Positions 31,381 to 42,438 of a DNA stretch of 64,000 nucleotides are shown piece by piece. Source of the stretch: Serpens sp035497915. GTDB taxonomy: Bacteria > Pseudomonadota > Gammaproteobacteria > Pseudomonadales > Pseudomonadaceae. The notes under the pieces are model-generated. The model saw only the letters and a list, made by a program, of their open reading frames with translations. It searched no databases and was not told the origin of the DNA. The stretch covers positions 1-64,000 of the forward strand of contig NZ_DATJCS010000036.1 in NCBI RefSeq assembly GCF_035497915.1, in the 5' to 3' direction. A program made the translations under genes and the position numbers. Position 1 is the stretch's first letter, and every line of letters starts with the position of its first letter.

Positions 31381-33896
31381 AGCGCCGCACGCCGCATCCC
31401 GATCCGGCCCGCCTGCATGCCCAGTTCGAGGCCGTGTGGGGCACCGCGCCCGGCTGGCGCGAGCTGACCGTGGTCAACCACACCGCCATCGGCCGGCGCT
31501 TCCTGGTCACCGGCGCGGTGTTCTTCCTGGTCGGCGGGCTGCTGGCCATGCTGATCCGCGCCCAGCTGGCCGTTCCCGGCTACGTGCTGCTGGAGCCGGA
31601 CCTCTACAACCAGGTGTTCACCATGCACGGCACGGTGATGATGTTCCTGTTCGCCGTGCCGATGATGGAGGGGCTGGCGGTCTACCTGATTCCCAAGATG
31701 CTCGGTGCCCGCGACCTGGCCTTCCCGCGTCTGTCGGCGCTGGGCTACTGGTGCTACCTGTTCGGCGGCATCATTCTCACCGCCAGCCTGGTGCTGGAAA
31801 TCGCCCCCAAGGCCGGCTGGTTCATGTACACGCCGTTGTCCAGCGCGGTGCATACGCCGGGCCTGAACTCGGATTTCTGGCTGCTGGGCATCACCTTCGT
31901 GGAGATTTCCGCCGTCAGCGCCGGCGTCGAACTGGTGGTGTCGATCCTGCGGCTCAGGGCACGCGGCATGGCTCTGCATCAGATGCCGATCTACGCCTGG
32001 TACATCCTGGTGATGGCCGGGATGATCGTGGTCGGCTTTCCGCCGCTGATCCTCGGCAGCGTTCTGCTGGAGCTGGAGCGCGCCGCCGGCCTGCCGTTCT
32101 TCGACCCCAGCCGTGGCGGCGATCCGTTGCTCTGGCAGCACCTGTTCTGGCTGTTCGGCCACCCCGAGGTGTACATCATTTTCCTGCCGGGGGCGGGCAT
32201 CGTCTCCACGCTGCTGCCGGTGTTCTGCGGACGGCCGCTGGTCGGCTACCGCTGGGTGGTGCTCAGCGTGCTGGCCACCGGGTTCATCAGTTTCGGGCTG
32301 TGGGTACACCACATGTTCACCGTGGGCATTCCGCAACTGGCGCTGGCCTTCTTCTCGGCGGCCAGCATGCTGGTGGCGATTCCCACCGGTGTGCAAGTGT
32401 TCGCCTGGCTGAGCACCCTGTGGCTGGGCCAGCCGCGCTATCAGGTGCCGATGCTCTGGCTGGTGGGTTTCCTGATCGTTTTCGTTGCCGGCGGGCTGAC
32501 CGGGGTGATGCTGGCGCTGGTGCCCTTCGACTGGCAGGTGCACGACACCCATTTCGTGGTGGCGCACATGCACTACGTGCTGGTCGGCGGCATGTTCTTT
32601 CCGCTGATGGCCGGCCTGTACTACTGGCTGCCGCACTTCTCCGGGCGCATGCCCTCCGAGCGCCTCGGCCGCTGGGGCTTCTGGCTGGTGTTCATCGGCT
32701 TCAACCTGACCTTCCTGGTCATGCACTGGACCGGCCTGCTGGGCATGCCCCGGCGCGTCTACACCTACGACAGCGGCCTGGGCTGGGACCTGCCGAACCT
32801 GGTGTCCTCGATCGGCAGTTTCGTGATGGCCGCCGGGGTGGCGACCTGCCTGCTGGACCTGCTGCTGCATTTCCGCTTTGGCCGCCCGGCCGGCAACAAC
32901 CCCTGGCAGGCCGACACCCTGGAATGGGCCACCGCGCTGCCGCCGGACTCGTTCAATTTTCTCAGCCTGCCGGATGTGAAGAATCGCCATCCACTGTGGC
33001 GGGAACCTGGGCTGGCGGGCAGCATCGCCAATGGCGAGCATGCACTGGCGGAAATCGAGCACGGACGCCGCGATACCTGGGGCGTGGAGGCGCTGACCGG
33101 GCGGGTGCGCGACATCACCCAGCTGCCCGGCAACACCGGGCTTCCGTTGCTCGCCGCCCTGCTGCTGGCCGGCCTGTGCCTGAGCCTGCTGGTGAAGCAG
33201 TACGGTCTGGCGCTGGGGCTGTGCGCGGTGATTCTGGCGGTGCTGCTGCGCTGGTCGTGGCGCAACGGGCCGCTGCTCAACCCCGAGGCGAGCCCGCGGG
33301 TGCAGGCGGATCAGCCGCCGCTGCACTGGCAGACCCATGACGGCCCGGGCGCGTGGGGCATGGCGGTGACCCTGGTGGCCAATGGTGCGCTGTACCTGTC
33401 GTTGCTGTTTGGCTGGTTCTATCTGGGCATCGTCACGCCCGGCGCGGCGCCGGTCCCGGTGGCGATCGATGCGGGCTGGCTGCTGGGCAGCGTTCTGCTG
33501 CTGACGGCTGGCACGCTGTACCTCGGCCTGCTGCTGCGCCGGGTGCGCCGGGGCGGCGCGGCGCGGCTGGATAGTCATCTGGCGCTGCTTGCCCTGCTGG
33601 CGCTGCTGCAGGTGGCGGTGCTGATCGTCACGCTGCAGGGTGCCGAGCTGCAGCCCCGGGTGCGCTCGCTGGATACAGTGGCGCTGGTGATGCTGCTTTA
33701 CAGCCTGATCCATTGCGCCCTGGCGGCGATCCTGACCGCCTTGCAGGCCTGGCGTGCCCGGCTGGGCTACGTCAGCGACCAGCAGCCCTACGAACCGCTG
33801 GTGGTGGCGCAACTGTGGTTCTACAACCTCGGGGTGCTGTGGCTCAGCTATGCGGCCCTGGTGCTGTTCCCGCTGGGCTGGGGGAGCGGCTCATGA
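31377..33896 (+). CDS. Cytochrome c oxidase subunit I fused to a subunit III-like domain
   Basis: 839 residues. Residues ~1-530 are a subunit I with WLFGHPEVYIIFLPGAG, LWVHHMFTVG and HFVVAHMHYVLVGG, so haem and CuB ligands are intact. The D-channel Asp113 is kept (GARDLAFPRLSA), but the next key position is Ser120 where coxA has Asn120. Residues ~600-839 are seven helices resembling subunit III, but without a clear FHGxH block, so this part is degenerate. Overlapping genes on both sides mark an operon. The physiological donor and proton pumping need testing. Confidence 0.92.
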   Translation: MKRRTPHPDPARLHAQFEAVWGTAPGWRELTVVNHTAIGRRFLVTGAVFFLVGGLLAMLIRAQLAVPGYVLLEPDLYNQVFTMHGTVMMFLFAVPMMEGLAVYLIPKMLGARDLAFPRLSALGYWCYLFGGIILTASLVLEIAPKAGWFMYTPLSSAVHTPGLNSDFWLLGITFVEISAVSAGVELVVSILRLRARGMALHQMPIYAWYILVMAGMIVVGFPPLILGSVLLELERAAGLPFFDPSRGGDPLLWQHLFWLFGHPEVYIIFLPGAGIVSTLLPVFCGRPLVGYRWVVLSVLATGFISFGLWVHHMFTVGIPQLALAFFSAASMLVAIPTGVQVFAWLSTLWLGQPRYQVPMLWLVGFLIVFVAGGLTGVMLALVPFDWQVHDTHFVVAHMHYVLVGGMFFPLMAGLYYWLPHFSGRMPSERLGRWGFWLVFIGFNLTFLVMHWTGLLGMPRRVYTYDSGLGWDLPNLVSSIGSFVMAAGVATCLLDLLLHFRFGRPAGNNPWQADTLEWATALPPDSFNFLSLPDVKNRHPLWREPGLAGSIANGEHALAEIEHGRRDTWGVEALTGRVRDITQLPGNTGLPLLAALLLAGLCLSLLVKQYGLALGLCAVILAVLLRWSWRNGPLLNPEASPRVQADQPPLHWQTHDGPGAWGMAVTLVANGALYLSLLFGWFYLGIVTPGAAPVPVAIDAGWLLGSVLLLTAGTLYLGLLLRRVRRGGAARLDSHLALLALLALLQVAVLIVTLQGAELQPRVRSLDTVALVMLLYSLIHCALAAILTALQAWRARLGYVSDQQPYEPLVVAQLWFYNLGVLWLSYAALVLFPLGWGSGS

Positions 33897-34231
33897 GTCG
33901 CCTGCGCGTCCATCCGCTGCACAGCATTCTCGGCCTGGTGATCTGGAGCCTGTGGTTCGTGGCGCTGTATGGCGCCCAGGGGCTGGGCTGCGCCTTGGCG
34001 CCGCCAGCGCCGGAAGACGGGGCCGCCACCTGGCTGAATGCGCTGCTTGGCGGCTTCACCGGGCTGACCCTGTTGCTGCTGCTCGGGCTGGCGCTGTTCA
34101 GCTGGCGCTCCGCCGCGACCAATTCGTCGCAGCGCTTTCTGTTGCGTCTGGCGGCCGGCGTGCATCTGGTCGGTGCCGCCGCCACGGCCTTTATCGGCCT
34201 GACCCTGCTGGGCTTGCCGCCGTGCGCCTGA
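33893..34231 (+). CDS. Small membrane protein of the second oxidase cluster
   Basis: 112 residues with three hydrophobic helices (about 11-30, 47-69, 86-108). The start forms ATGA with the stop of the fused oxidase gene, and its end overlaps the next gene by ten bases, so it belongs to the operon. No domain was recognised. By position it may be an accessory subunit or assembly factor of this oxidase, but that is inference. Confidence 0.78.
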   Translation: MSRLRVHPLHSILGLVIWSLWFVALYGAQGLGCALAPPAPEDGAATWLNALLGGFTGLTLLLLLGLALFSWRSAATNSSQRFLLRLAAGVHLVGAAATAFIGLTLLGLPPCA

Positions 34232-35028
34232 TCCTCGGGTTGATGGTGTGCCTGCCGCTGCCGGCACTGGCCCACGGGTTGTTCGAGCAGGCCTTCAGCG
34301 AACGCCTGCCCCTGTGGCTGACCGGGGCGCTGATGCTCACGGCTTGGGCGCTGTATCTGCTCGGCAGCCGGCGAGTGCCGCCACGCAAACCGAAGATAGC
34401 CTGTTTTCACCTGGCCCTGCTGCTCGCCGTGCTGGCCATTTTCGGGCCGCTGGACGACTGGGCGGAAACCAGCGCCAGCTGGCACATGAGTCAGCACATG
34501 CTGTTCATGCTGGTGATCGCTCCGCTGGCTGCGCTGGCGCGGCCGTTGCCGCAATGGCGCAGCGTGCTGGGCCGTACGTTGCAGCCGTTGTGGAATCCGC
34601 TGTTGCGCAGCGCCCGGCATCCCGGGGCGCTGGCGCTGCTGCACGGCGCGGTGATCTGGATCTGGCACGTGCCCCGGCTGTACCAGCTGGCGCTGGACAA
34701 CCTCTGGTGGCACGCCATCGAACACGCCTGCTTCCTGCTCAGCGCCTGGCTGTTCTGGTGGGCGGTGCTGCGCGCCCCGCCGCGCCAGGCGCCCCAGGCG
34801 TTGCTGGCGGTGTTGCTGACGCTGATGCACACCGGCCTGCTCGGCGCCCTGCTGACCTTCGCGCCGCTGTCCTTCTATGGCGACGCGCGCAGCCTGGCCG
34901 ACCAGCAACTGGCCGGTCTGCTGATGTGGGTGCCGGGCGGGGTGCTGTACCTGCTGGGCGCCGGGTGGGTGGCCTGGCGCTGGTTGGGGCGGCGGCAGAA
35001 TTTGGAGGCGCGGGGTTTGGTGGACTAG
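34222..35028 (+). CDS. Cytochrome c oxidase assembly protein, CtaG_caa3 family
   Basis: 268 residues beginning with GTG at 34222, which opens a good signal peptide (VRLILGLMVCLPLPALAHG). Seven or so membrane helices. Marks of the CtaG_caa3 family (unrelated to Cox11) are DDWAETSASWHMSQHMLFMLV, WIWHVPRLYQLAL and EHACFLLSAWLFWW. In Bacillus, CtaG is needed for caa3 oxidase formation, probably by copper delivery. The start overlaps the previous gene by ten bases. It is the last gene of the cluster. Confidence 0.88.
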   Translation: MRLILGLMVCLPLPALAHGLFEQAFSERLPLWLTGALMLTAWALYLLGSRRVPPRKPKIACFHLALLLAVLAIFGPLDDWAETSASWHMSQHMLFMLVIAPLAALARPLPQWRSVLGRTLQPLWNPLLRSARHPGALALLHGAVIWIWHVPRLYQLALDNLWWHAIEHACFLLSAWLFWWAVLRAPPRQAPQALLAVLLTLMHTGLLGALLTFAPLSFYGDARSLADQQLAGLLMWVPGGVLYLLGAGWVAWRWLGRRQNLEARGLVD

Positions 35029-35061
35029 AAGGCGTTTCACCCAGACGTCAGGCGCCGAAAG

Positions 35062-35080
35062 CCCGCCGTTCCGGCGGGTT
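35062..35080 (+). terminator. Possible terminator of the second oxidase operon
   Basis: CCCGCCG-TTC-CGGCGGG is a perfect 7-bp stem 33 bases after the stop of the last gene. Only two T follow, so it is a weak candidate. It may instead be part of the repeat cluster that follows. Confidence 0.45.
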
Positions 35081-35110
35081 GGTGGCCAACGCAAGCGTTG
35101 ACCACCCTAC
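35079..35110. repeat. REP element, GGTGG/CCACC type
   Basis: TTGGTGGCCAACGCAAGCGT at the left and GACCACCCTAC at the right form a 12-bp imperfect palindrome. This is the widespread pseudomonad unit GTAGGGTGG...CCACC, distinct from the GGCCGG units just downstream. Confidence 0.65.
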
Positions 35111-35124
35111 GCGCGCCCCATCTT

Positions 35125-35212
35125 GTGGGGCCGGGTTTATCCCGGCCGACGGGATGGATGTAGCGAAGGTGGGGAATTTGACTCCGCTGGCCGGCATAAA
35201 GCCGGCCCTACA
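35125..35212. repeat. Paired inverted REP units (REPIN)
   Basis: Left unit 35125-35153 has core GGCCGGGTTTATCCCGGCC. Right unit 35184-35212 is inverted, with core GGCCGGCATAAAGCCGGCC followed by CTACA. Each core is itself a hairpin. The same two unit types recur at 40124-40197 in swapped order. Confidence 0.75.
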
Positions 35213-35243
35213 GGTTGTTCTCCGCCGATCCGAACCTGAAACA

Positions 35244-35270
35244 ACGAAGCCCGCACAAGGCGGGCTTCGT
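35244..35270 (-). terminator. metQ: Intrinsic terminator of metNIQ
   Basis: An 11-bp perfect stem (35244-35254 with 35260-35270), 5-base loop, then on the minus strand a T-rich TGTTTC. It lies 20 bases after the metQ stop. Confidence 0.75.
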
Positions 35271-35290
35271 GAGCGCGCGAGGCAGCCGGA

Positions 35291-36064
35291 TCAGAACGCC
35301 GGCACCACGGCACCCTGGTACTTCTCGGCGATGAAGTCGCGGACCGCGTCGCTGTGCAGGGCCTTGGCCAGTTTCTGCATGGCCGGCGCGTTCTTGTTGT
35401 CCTCGCGGCTGACCAGGATGTTCACGTAGGGCGATTCGCTGCCCTCGATGACCAGCGCGTCTTCGGCCGGGTTGAGGCCGGCTTCCAGGGCGTAGTTGGT
35501 GTTGATCAGCGCCAGATCGACCTGGTTGAGCACGCGCGGCAGGGTGGCGGCTTCCAGTTCGCGCACGCGGATGCGCTTGGGGTTGTTGGCGATGTCGCGC
35601 GGGGTGGCGGTGATGCCGGCTTCCGGCTTCAGCGTGATGATGCCCGCCTTGGCCAGCAGCAGGAGGGCGCGGCCGCCGTTGGTGGCGTCGTTGGGGATCA
35701 CCACGTTGGCGCCCTCGGGCAGGTCCTCGATGTCGTTGATCTTGTGCGAGTAGGCGCCGAACGGCTCGACGTGCACGCCGGCCACGCTGACCAGCTGGGT
35801 GCCACGGCTCTTGTTGAACTCGTCCAGGTAGGGCTGGTGCTGGAAGAAATTGGCGTCCAGGCGCTTTTCGGCGACCTGCAGATTGGGCTGCACATAGTCG
35901 GTGAACACGCGCACCTTCAGTTCCACCCCTTCCGTGGCCAACATCGGCTTCACGAACTCCAGCAGCTCGGCATGCGGCACGGCGGTGGCCGCCACGCTGA
36001 GGGTTTCCGCCGCCTGGGCGGAGAAAGCGGCGAACAGGGTCGCGGCGGCCAGCAGTTTCTTCAT
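35291..36064 (-). CDS. metQ: D-methionine ABC transporter substrate-binding protein
   Basis: 257 residues of the NlpA/MetQ family. N-terminal signal MKKLLAAATLFAAFSAQAAET is a plain signal peptide; no lipobox Cys is seen. Family blocks are LDANFFQHQPYLDEFN, VHVEPFGAYSHKI, VIPNDATNGGRALLLL and LALINTNYALEAGL. It binds methionine in the periplasm and passes it to MetI/MetN. It is the last gene of the metN-metI-metQ operon, 55 bases after metI, and is followed by a strong terminator. Confidence 0.93.
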   Translation of the reverse strand: MKKLLAAATLFAAFSAQAAETLSVAATAVPHAELLEFVKPMLATEGVELKVRVFTDYVQPNLQVAEKRLDANFFQHQPYLDEFNKSRGTQLVSVAGVHVEPFGAYSHKINDIEDLPEGANVVIPNDATNGGRALLLLAKAGIITLKPEAGITATPRDIANNPKRIRVRELEAATLPRVLNQVDLALINTNYALEAGLNPAEDALVIEGSESPYVNILVSREDNKNAPAMQKLAKALHSDAVRDFIAEKYQGAVVPAF

Positions 36065-36119
36065 GGTTGAACTCCTTGTGGGATGGAACGGCGGGACGGC
36101 GGCTGGCCGACTCGTCGGA

Positions 36120-36788
36120 TTACTTGTGCGAGAAGCGGATCACCAGACGGTCGCCGACGCTCTGCAGCACCTGCACGATCACCAGCAGCAGGACCACGGT
36201 GACCGCCATGACGTCGGGCTGGTAGCGCTGGTAACCGTAGCGCACCGCCAGGTCGCCGAGGCCGCCGCCGCCGATCAGGCCGGACATAGCGGTGTAGGAC
36301 ACCAGGGTGATGGCGGTGACGGTGGCTGCGGCGAGCAGGCCGGGTCGTGCTTCGGGCAACAGTGCCTGGAAGATGATCTGCCGGGTGGTGGCCCCCATCG
36401 CCTGGGTCGCCTCGATGATGCCGCGGTCGACTTCGCGCAGGGCGGTCTCGGCCAGGCGGGCGAACAGCGGTGTGGCGCCGACCACTAGCGGCGGGATGGC
36501 GCCGATGGTGCCCAGCGAGGTGCCGACGACCAGCTCGGTCAGCGGCATCATCAGGATTAGCAGGATGACGAAGGGCACCGAGCGCAGCACGTTGACCACC
36601 AGCGACAGCAAGCGGTACAGCCGGGGGTTGTCGAGCAGCTGGCGCGGCCCGGTGAGGAACAGCAACACGCCCAGCGGTAGGCCGAACAGCACGGAGAACA
36701 GCAGCGAGCCACCGAGCATCGCCAGGGTGTCCAGGCTGGCCTGCCAGATTTCCGGCCAGAACACGTTGGGCAAGAATTTCTCCAACAT
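36120..36788 (-). CDS. metI: D-methionine ABC transporter permease
   Basis: 222 residues with five membrane helices, as in E. coli MetI. The EAA-type loop is EATQAMGATTRQIIFQALLPEARPG. The start MLEKFLPNVFWPEIWQ is typical. Its start codon shares a base with the metN stop (TGATG), so the two are coupled. Longer open frames upstream are shadows of metN. Confidence 0.94.
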   Translation of the reverse strand: MLEKFLPNVFWPEIWQASLDTLAMLGGSLLFSVLFGLPLGVLLFLTGPRQLLDNPRLYRLLSLVVNVLRSVPFVILLILMMPLTELVVGTSLGTIGAIPPLVVGATPLFARLAETALREVDRGIIEATQAMGATTRQIIFQALLPEARPGLLAAATVTAITLVSYTAMSGLIGGGGLGDLAVRYGYQRYQPDVMAVTVVLLLVIVQVLQSVGDRLVIRFSHK

Positions 36789-37795
36789 CAGCGCAGTACC
36801 TCCACATGGACTTCGGCGGCTTGCAGGCGGCTCAGGGCGGCGTCCAGGTCGCCGCCGGTCAGGGCCAGGGTCAGCTGGCCGTAAGGGGTGTTCTTGATGC
36901 GGTCGATGCGCCCGGCCAGGATGCTGTAGTCCACCCCGGTCTCGCGGGCCACGCTGCCCAGCAGCGGCTTGTAGGTGGCCTCGCCCTGGAAGGTCAGGCG
37001 CAGGATGCGCCCCGGCACATGGGCGAAGTCCTCGTGCTGCTCGTGCTCGTCGACCGATTCGTCCTCCAGCACGAAACGCCGCGTGGTTGGGTGTTGCGGA
37101 TGCAGGAACACCTCGGCGACGGCGCCCTGCTCGACGATGCACCCGGCATCCATCACCGCCACGCGGTCGCAGACGCGGCGGATCACGTCCATCTCGTGGG
37201 TGATCAGCACGATGGTCAGGCCCAGCTCGCGGTTGATCTCGGCCAGCAGCTGCAGCACCTGGGCGGTGGTCTGCGGGTCGAGGGCGCTGGTGGCCTCGTC
37301 GCACAGGAGAATCTTCGGGTCGGTGGCCAGCGCGCGGGCGATGCCGACGCGCTGCTTCTGGCCGCCGGACAGTTGCGCCGGGTACTTGCGCGCGTGGTCC
37401 TGCAGGCCGACGCGGCCGAGCAGTTCATTCACCCGGCGGTCGATGTCGGCCGCCGACAGCGCGCCGCTCAGGCGCAGCGGCAGGGCCACGTTGTCGGCCA
37501 CGGTCTTGGAGCTGAGCAGGTTGAAGTGCTGGAAGATCATGCCGACCTGGCGACGAAAGGCGCGCAAGCCGTCGGCATCCAGGGCGGTGACGTCCTCACC
37601 GTCGACGACGATGCGCCCGCCGCTGGGGTTTTCCAGGCGGTTGATCAGGCGCAGCAGGGTGCTCTTGCCGGCGCCGGAGTGGCCGATCAGGCCGAACACT
37701 TCGCCCGTTTCAACCACGAGATCCGTGGGCTGCAGGGCCGGTACGTCGCGGCCGGCGACGCGGTAGGTCTTGTGGACTTGCTGGAACTCGATCAC
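36788..37795 (-). CDS. metN: D-methionine ABC transporter ATP-binding protein
   Basis: 335 residues starting at GTG 37795 (IEFQQVHKTYRVAG follows). Walker A is GHSGAGKST, the ABC signature LSGGQKQRVGIARAL, and Walker B ILLCDEATSALDPQT. The C-terminal ~90 residues are a NIL (methionine-sensing) domain ending near LQAAEVHVEVLR, which gives trans-inhibition by internal methionine in this family. The frame is open for 38 more codons upstream but without support. It is the first gene of metNIQ, divergent from katE with 174 bp between. Confidence 0.93.
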   Translation of the reverse strand: MIEFQQVHKTYRVAGRDVPALQPTDLVVETGEVFGLIGHSGAGKSTLLRLINRLENPSGGRIVVDGEDVTALDADGLRAFRRQVGMIFQHFNLLSSKTVADNVALPLRLSGALSAADIDRRVNELLGRVGLQDHARKYPAQLSGGQKQRVGIARALATDPKILLCDEATSALDPQTTAQVLQLLAEINRELGLTIVLITHEMDVIRRVCDRVAVMDAGCIVEQGAVAEVFLHPQHPTTRRFVLEDESVDEHEQHEDFAHVPGRILRLTFQGEATYKPLLGSVARETGVDYSILAGRIDRIKNTPYGQLTLALTGGDLDAALSRLQAAEVHVEVLR

Positions 37796-37969
37796 GTGTG
37801 CGGACCTTGTGGGTGCATGACGTGCCCATGGCGTGCGGGCAAAAGTGGCGCATTTTAGCCGATTGTGGCGTCCGGGCCACGCAGGCGGTTGGTAAGCGGC
37901 GAGGAACATCCGATTGCGGTGCCGGTCCTTCCTGAATCGATTGCGTGCGGCTCAGAGGAGGAGAAATCC

Positions 37970-40105
<2,136 letters not shown>

Positions 40106-40123
40106 AAGGCCGGCGGGGCTTTG

Positions 40124-40197
40124 GTGGGGCCGGCTTTACGCCGGCCAGCGGCGTGTCGGGTCGCGGCAATGTCGGCCGGGATAAACCCGGCCCTACA
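40124..40197. repeat. Paired inverted REP units (REPIN)
   Basis: Left unit 40124-40151 has core GGCCGGCTTTACGCCGGCC and tail AGCGG. Right unit 40171-40197 has core GGCCGGGATAAACCCGGCC and tail CTACA. The pair mirrors the element at 35125-35212 with the two unit types exchanged. It fills the gap between the convergent katE and the lipoprotein gene. Confidence 0.75.
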
Positions 40198-40220
40198 CTG
40201 CCAATTGCAGCCTGGAGCCC

Positions 40221-40820
40221 CTATTGCTCGGCGCTGGGGCTGATCAGCAGCAGGCGCGGCACGCGCGAGGCGGTATGGCTGACTTCCACTTCCGAGGCGT
40301 CGCCCAGGCGGACGCGCAGCAGCTCGGCGGCGCGGTTGGACTGCCAGCTGCCGCGCGCTTCCAGCACGATGCGGCAATCGCAGGCGCGTAGCTCCTCGGC
40401 CAGGGCGTCGAACTGCTCGGCCAGGGCGGTGTAATCGCCCTTGTCCAGCAGCGGCAGCATGATGCTGCGCACCTGCGGATCCAGCCGGTCGCCCAGGCCG
40501 GCGGTCAATGCCGGCGCGGTGGGCAGCAGGCTGCGGGCGCGGCTCAGTGCCGTGGTGGCGGTGTTCAGATCGCCCGCCTGCAGCGCTTCCTGACCCTGGC
40601 GCAGGTAGGCGTCGGCCAGCTGACGCTGATAGGGCGCCAGATGCTCGGGATCGACGCCGCGCTTGCCGGCGTCGGCCAGCAACTGGTCCGCCTGGGCCAA
40701 CTGGCCCTGGGCCAGATGCTCGAGGAACAGCCGTCGCTGGCTGTCCTGCACGGGCGTGCTCTGGCAACCGGCGATAGTCAGGGCCAGGCAGAAAAGGGTC
40801 AGGCAACGGAGCATGGACAT
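40221..40820 (-). CDS. Lipoprotein with helical repeats (PA5502-like)
   Basis: 199 residues from the ATG at 40820 (MSMLRCLTLFCLALTIAGC). The lipobox TIAG-C gives a lipid-anchored protein. The rest is mostly helical and TPR-like: QRRLFLEHLAQGQLAQADQL, then YLRQGQEALQAGDLNTATTAL. A later RACDCRIVLEARGSWQSNRAAELLRVRL stretch resembles a small alpha/beta domain. The function is unknown. The gene lies just after znuB on the same strand in this window, with 69 bases between. Confidence 0.82.
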   Translation of the reverse strand: MSMLRCLTLFCLALTIAGCQSTPVQDSQRRLFLEHLAQGQLAQADQLLADAGKRGVDPEHLAPYQRQLADAYLRQGQEALQAGDLNTATTALSRARSLLPTAPALTAGLGDRLDPQVRSIMLPLLDKGDYTALAEQFDALAEELRACDCRIVLEARGSWQSNRAAELLRVRLGDASEVEVSHTASRVPRLLLISPSAEQ

Positions 40821-40889
40821 GGGAAGACCTCGAAGGGGCGCTCGCCGGGATTCTAACCCTGCCCGGAACGGGCGCACAGAAGGCGTGGA

Positions 40890-41672
40890 TCAGCGCCGGC
40901 GCGGCAGGGCAAAGCTAAGCAGAAACAGGGCGGCGGCGCTGACCACGATGGAAGGCCCGGCCGGGGTGTCCTGGAACCAGGACAGGCTCAGTCCCGCCGA
41001 CACCGCCAGCAGGCCGATCAGGCTGGCGCCGATGGCCATCTGCTCCGGAGTGCGCGCATGGCGCTGCGCGGCGGCGGCGGGAATGATCAGCAGCGAGGTG
41101 ATCAGCAGCACGCCGACGATCTTCATGGCCAGGGCGATCACCAGGGCGATCAGCAGCATCAGCGCCAGGCGCAGGCCGGCCACCGGCAGGCCTTCGACGC
41201 GCGCCAGCTCCTCGTGCACGGTGATGGCCAGCAGCGGGCGCCACAGCGGCACCAGCAGCAGCGACACCAGCGCGCTGCCACCCAGCACCCAGTACAGATC
41301 CTCGCGGCTGATGGCCAGCAGGTCGCCGAACAGATAGCCCAGCAGATCGACGCGCACCTCCATGAGGCTCATGGTCACCAGGCCCAGGGCCAGCATGGTG
41401 GGCGCCAGCATGCCCAGCAGGGTGTCGGAGGCCAGCGCCTGGCGGCCCTGCAGGCCGAGCAGCGCCAGCGCCAGCAGCAGGCACAGGGCGATGATCGCCA
41501 GCGTCGGGCTGATCGCCAGCCACAGGCCCAGGGCCAGGCCGAGCAGCGCGGCATGGGACAGGGTTTCGCCGAAATAGGCCATGCGCCGCCAGACCACGAA
41601 GGAGCCGAGCGGGCCGGCCACCAGCGCCAGGGCAAGGCCGGCGAGCAGCGCGTGAAGCAGGAAATCAGCCAT
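40890..41672 (-). CDS. znuB: Zinc ABC transporter permease
   Basis: 260 residues with seven or eight membrane helices, ABC-3 family. Marks are GSFVVWRRMAYFGETLSHAALLGLALG near the N-terminus and the long RVDLLGYLFGDLLAIS segment. It forms the inner-membrane channel for zinc entering through ZnuA. The start overlaps the end of znuC by eight bases. The Zur box at 42958-42970 is the expected control site. Confidence 0.94.
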   Translation of the reverse strand: MADFLLHALLAGLALALVAGPLGSFVVWRRMAYFGETLSHAALLGLALGLWLAISPTLAIIALCLLLALALLGLQGRQALASDTLLGMLAPTMLALGLVTMSLMEVRVDLLGYLFGDLLAISREDLYWVLGGSALVSLLLVPLWRPLLAITVHEELARVEGLPVAGLRLALMLLIALVIALAMKIVGVLLITSLLIIPAAAAQRHARTPEQMAIGASLIGLLAVSAGLSLSWFQDTPAGPSIVVSAAALFLLSFALPRRR

Positions 41673-42438
41673 GGTTGCAGTTCGGGCCGTGGGTATGGGG
41701 TTTCTTCAGGACCACGCCGCCGTGCAGGTCGTGGGCGTGGTCGTGGCGGTGCTGGTAGATCGCCAGGCTGCGCGCGTCGCGGCCGAACAGCTCGACGAAC
41801 GCCGGATCGCCGCTGACCTGTTCGGGATGCCCGGAGCAGCACACGTGGCGGTTCAGGCACACCACCTGGTCGGTGGCGCTCATCACCAGGTGCAGGTCGT
41901 GAGAGACCATCAGCACGCCGCAGCCGTAGCGTTCGCGCAACGTGCCGATCAGCCGGTACAGCGCCGCCTGGCCGGCGACATCCACGCCCTGCACCGGCTC
42001 GTCGAGCACCAGCAGTTCGGGCTTGCGCAGCAGGGCGCGGGCCAGCAGCACGCGCTGCAGCTCGCCACCGGAAATCTTCTGCAGCGGATGGTCGAGAACA
42101 TGCGCCGCACCGACCTCCTCCAGCGCGGCCCGCGCCATGGCGGCGCTGACGCCGGGCACCAGGCGCAGGAAGCGCTGCACGCTGAGCGGCAGGGTGGCGT
42201 CCACCTGCAGTTTCTGCGGCATGTAGCCGATGCGCAGTTTCGGGCGGCGCCACACCTCGCCGCTGTCTGCCTTCAGCAAGCCCAGCACGACACGCACCAG
42301 GGTGGTCTTGCCGGCGCCGTTGGGGCCGATCAGCGTGACGATTTCGCCCGGACGCACGCGCAGGTTCACCGCGTCCAGGGTGTCCTGGCCGTTGAAGCGC
42401 ACGCTGACGCCCGTCAGGCGCAGCAGATCGTCGCTCAT
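41665..42438 (-). CDS. znuC: Zinc ABC transporter ATP-binding protein
   Basis: 257 residues. Walker A GPNGAGKTT, signature ISGGELQRVLLARAL, and Walker B LLVLDEPVQGVD are all in place. The C-terminal tail is rich in His with one Cys (QHRHDHAHDLHGG, KPHTHGPNCNHG) and may bind zinc, a known trait of ZnuC proteins. The ATG at 42438 has AGGAG seven bases upstream and overlaps the zur stop (ATGA). Confidence 0.95.
   Translation of the reverse strand: MSDDLLRLTGVSVRFNGQDTLDAVNLRVRPGEIVTLIGPNGAGKTTLVRVVLGLLKADSGEVWRRPKLRIGYMPQKLQVDATLPLSVQRFLRLVPGVSAAMARAALEEVGAAHVLDHPLQKISGGELQRVLLARALLRKPELLVLDEPVQGVDVAGQAALYRLIGTLRERYGCGVLMVSHDLHLVMSATDQVVCLNRHVCCSGHPEQVSGDPAFVELFGRDARSLAIYQHRHDHAHDLHGGVVLKKPHTHGPNCNHG

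Noticed and set aside
30822..33812. 996-codon open frame on the minus strand
   Set aside because: It is a shadow of the fused oxidase gene. Its translation is rich in Gln, His, Arg and Ala without any fold, as expected from antisense of GC-rich coding DNA.
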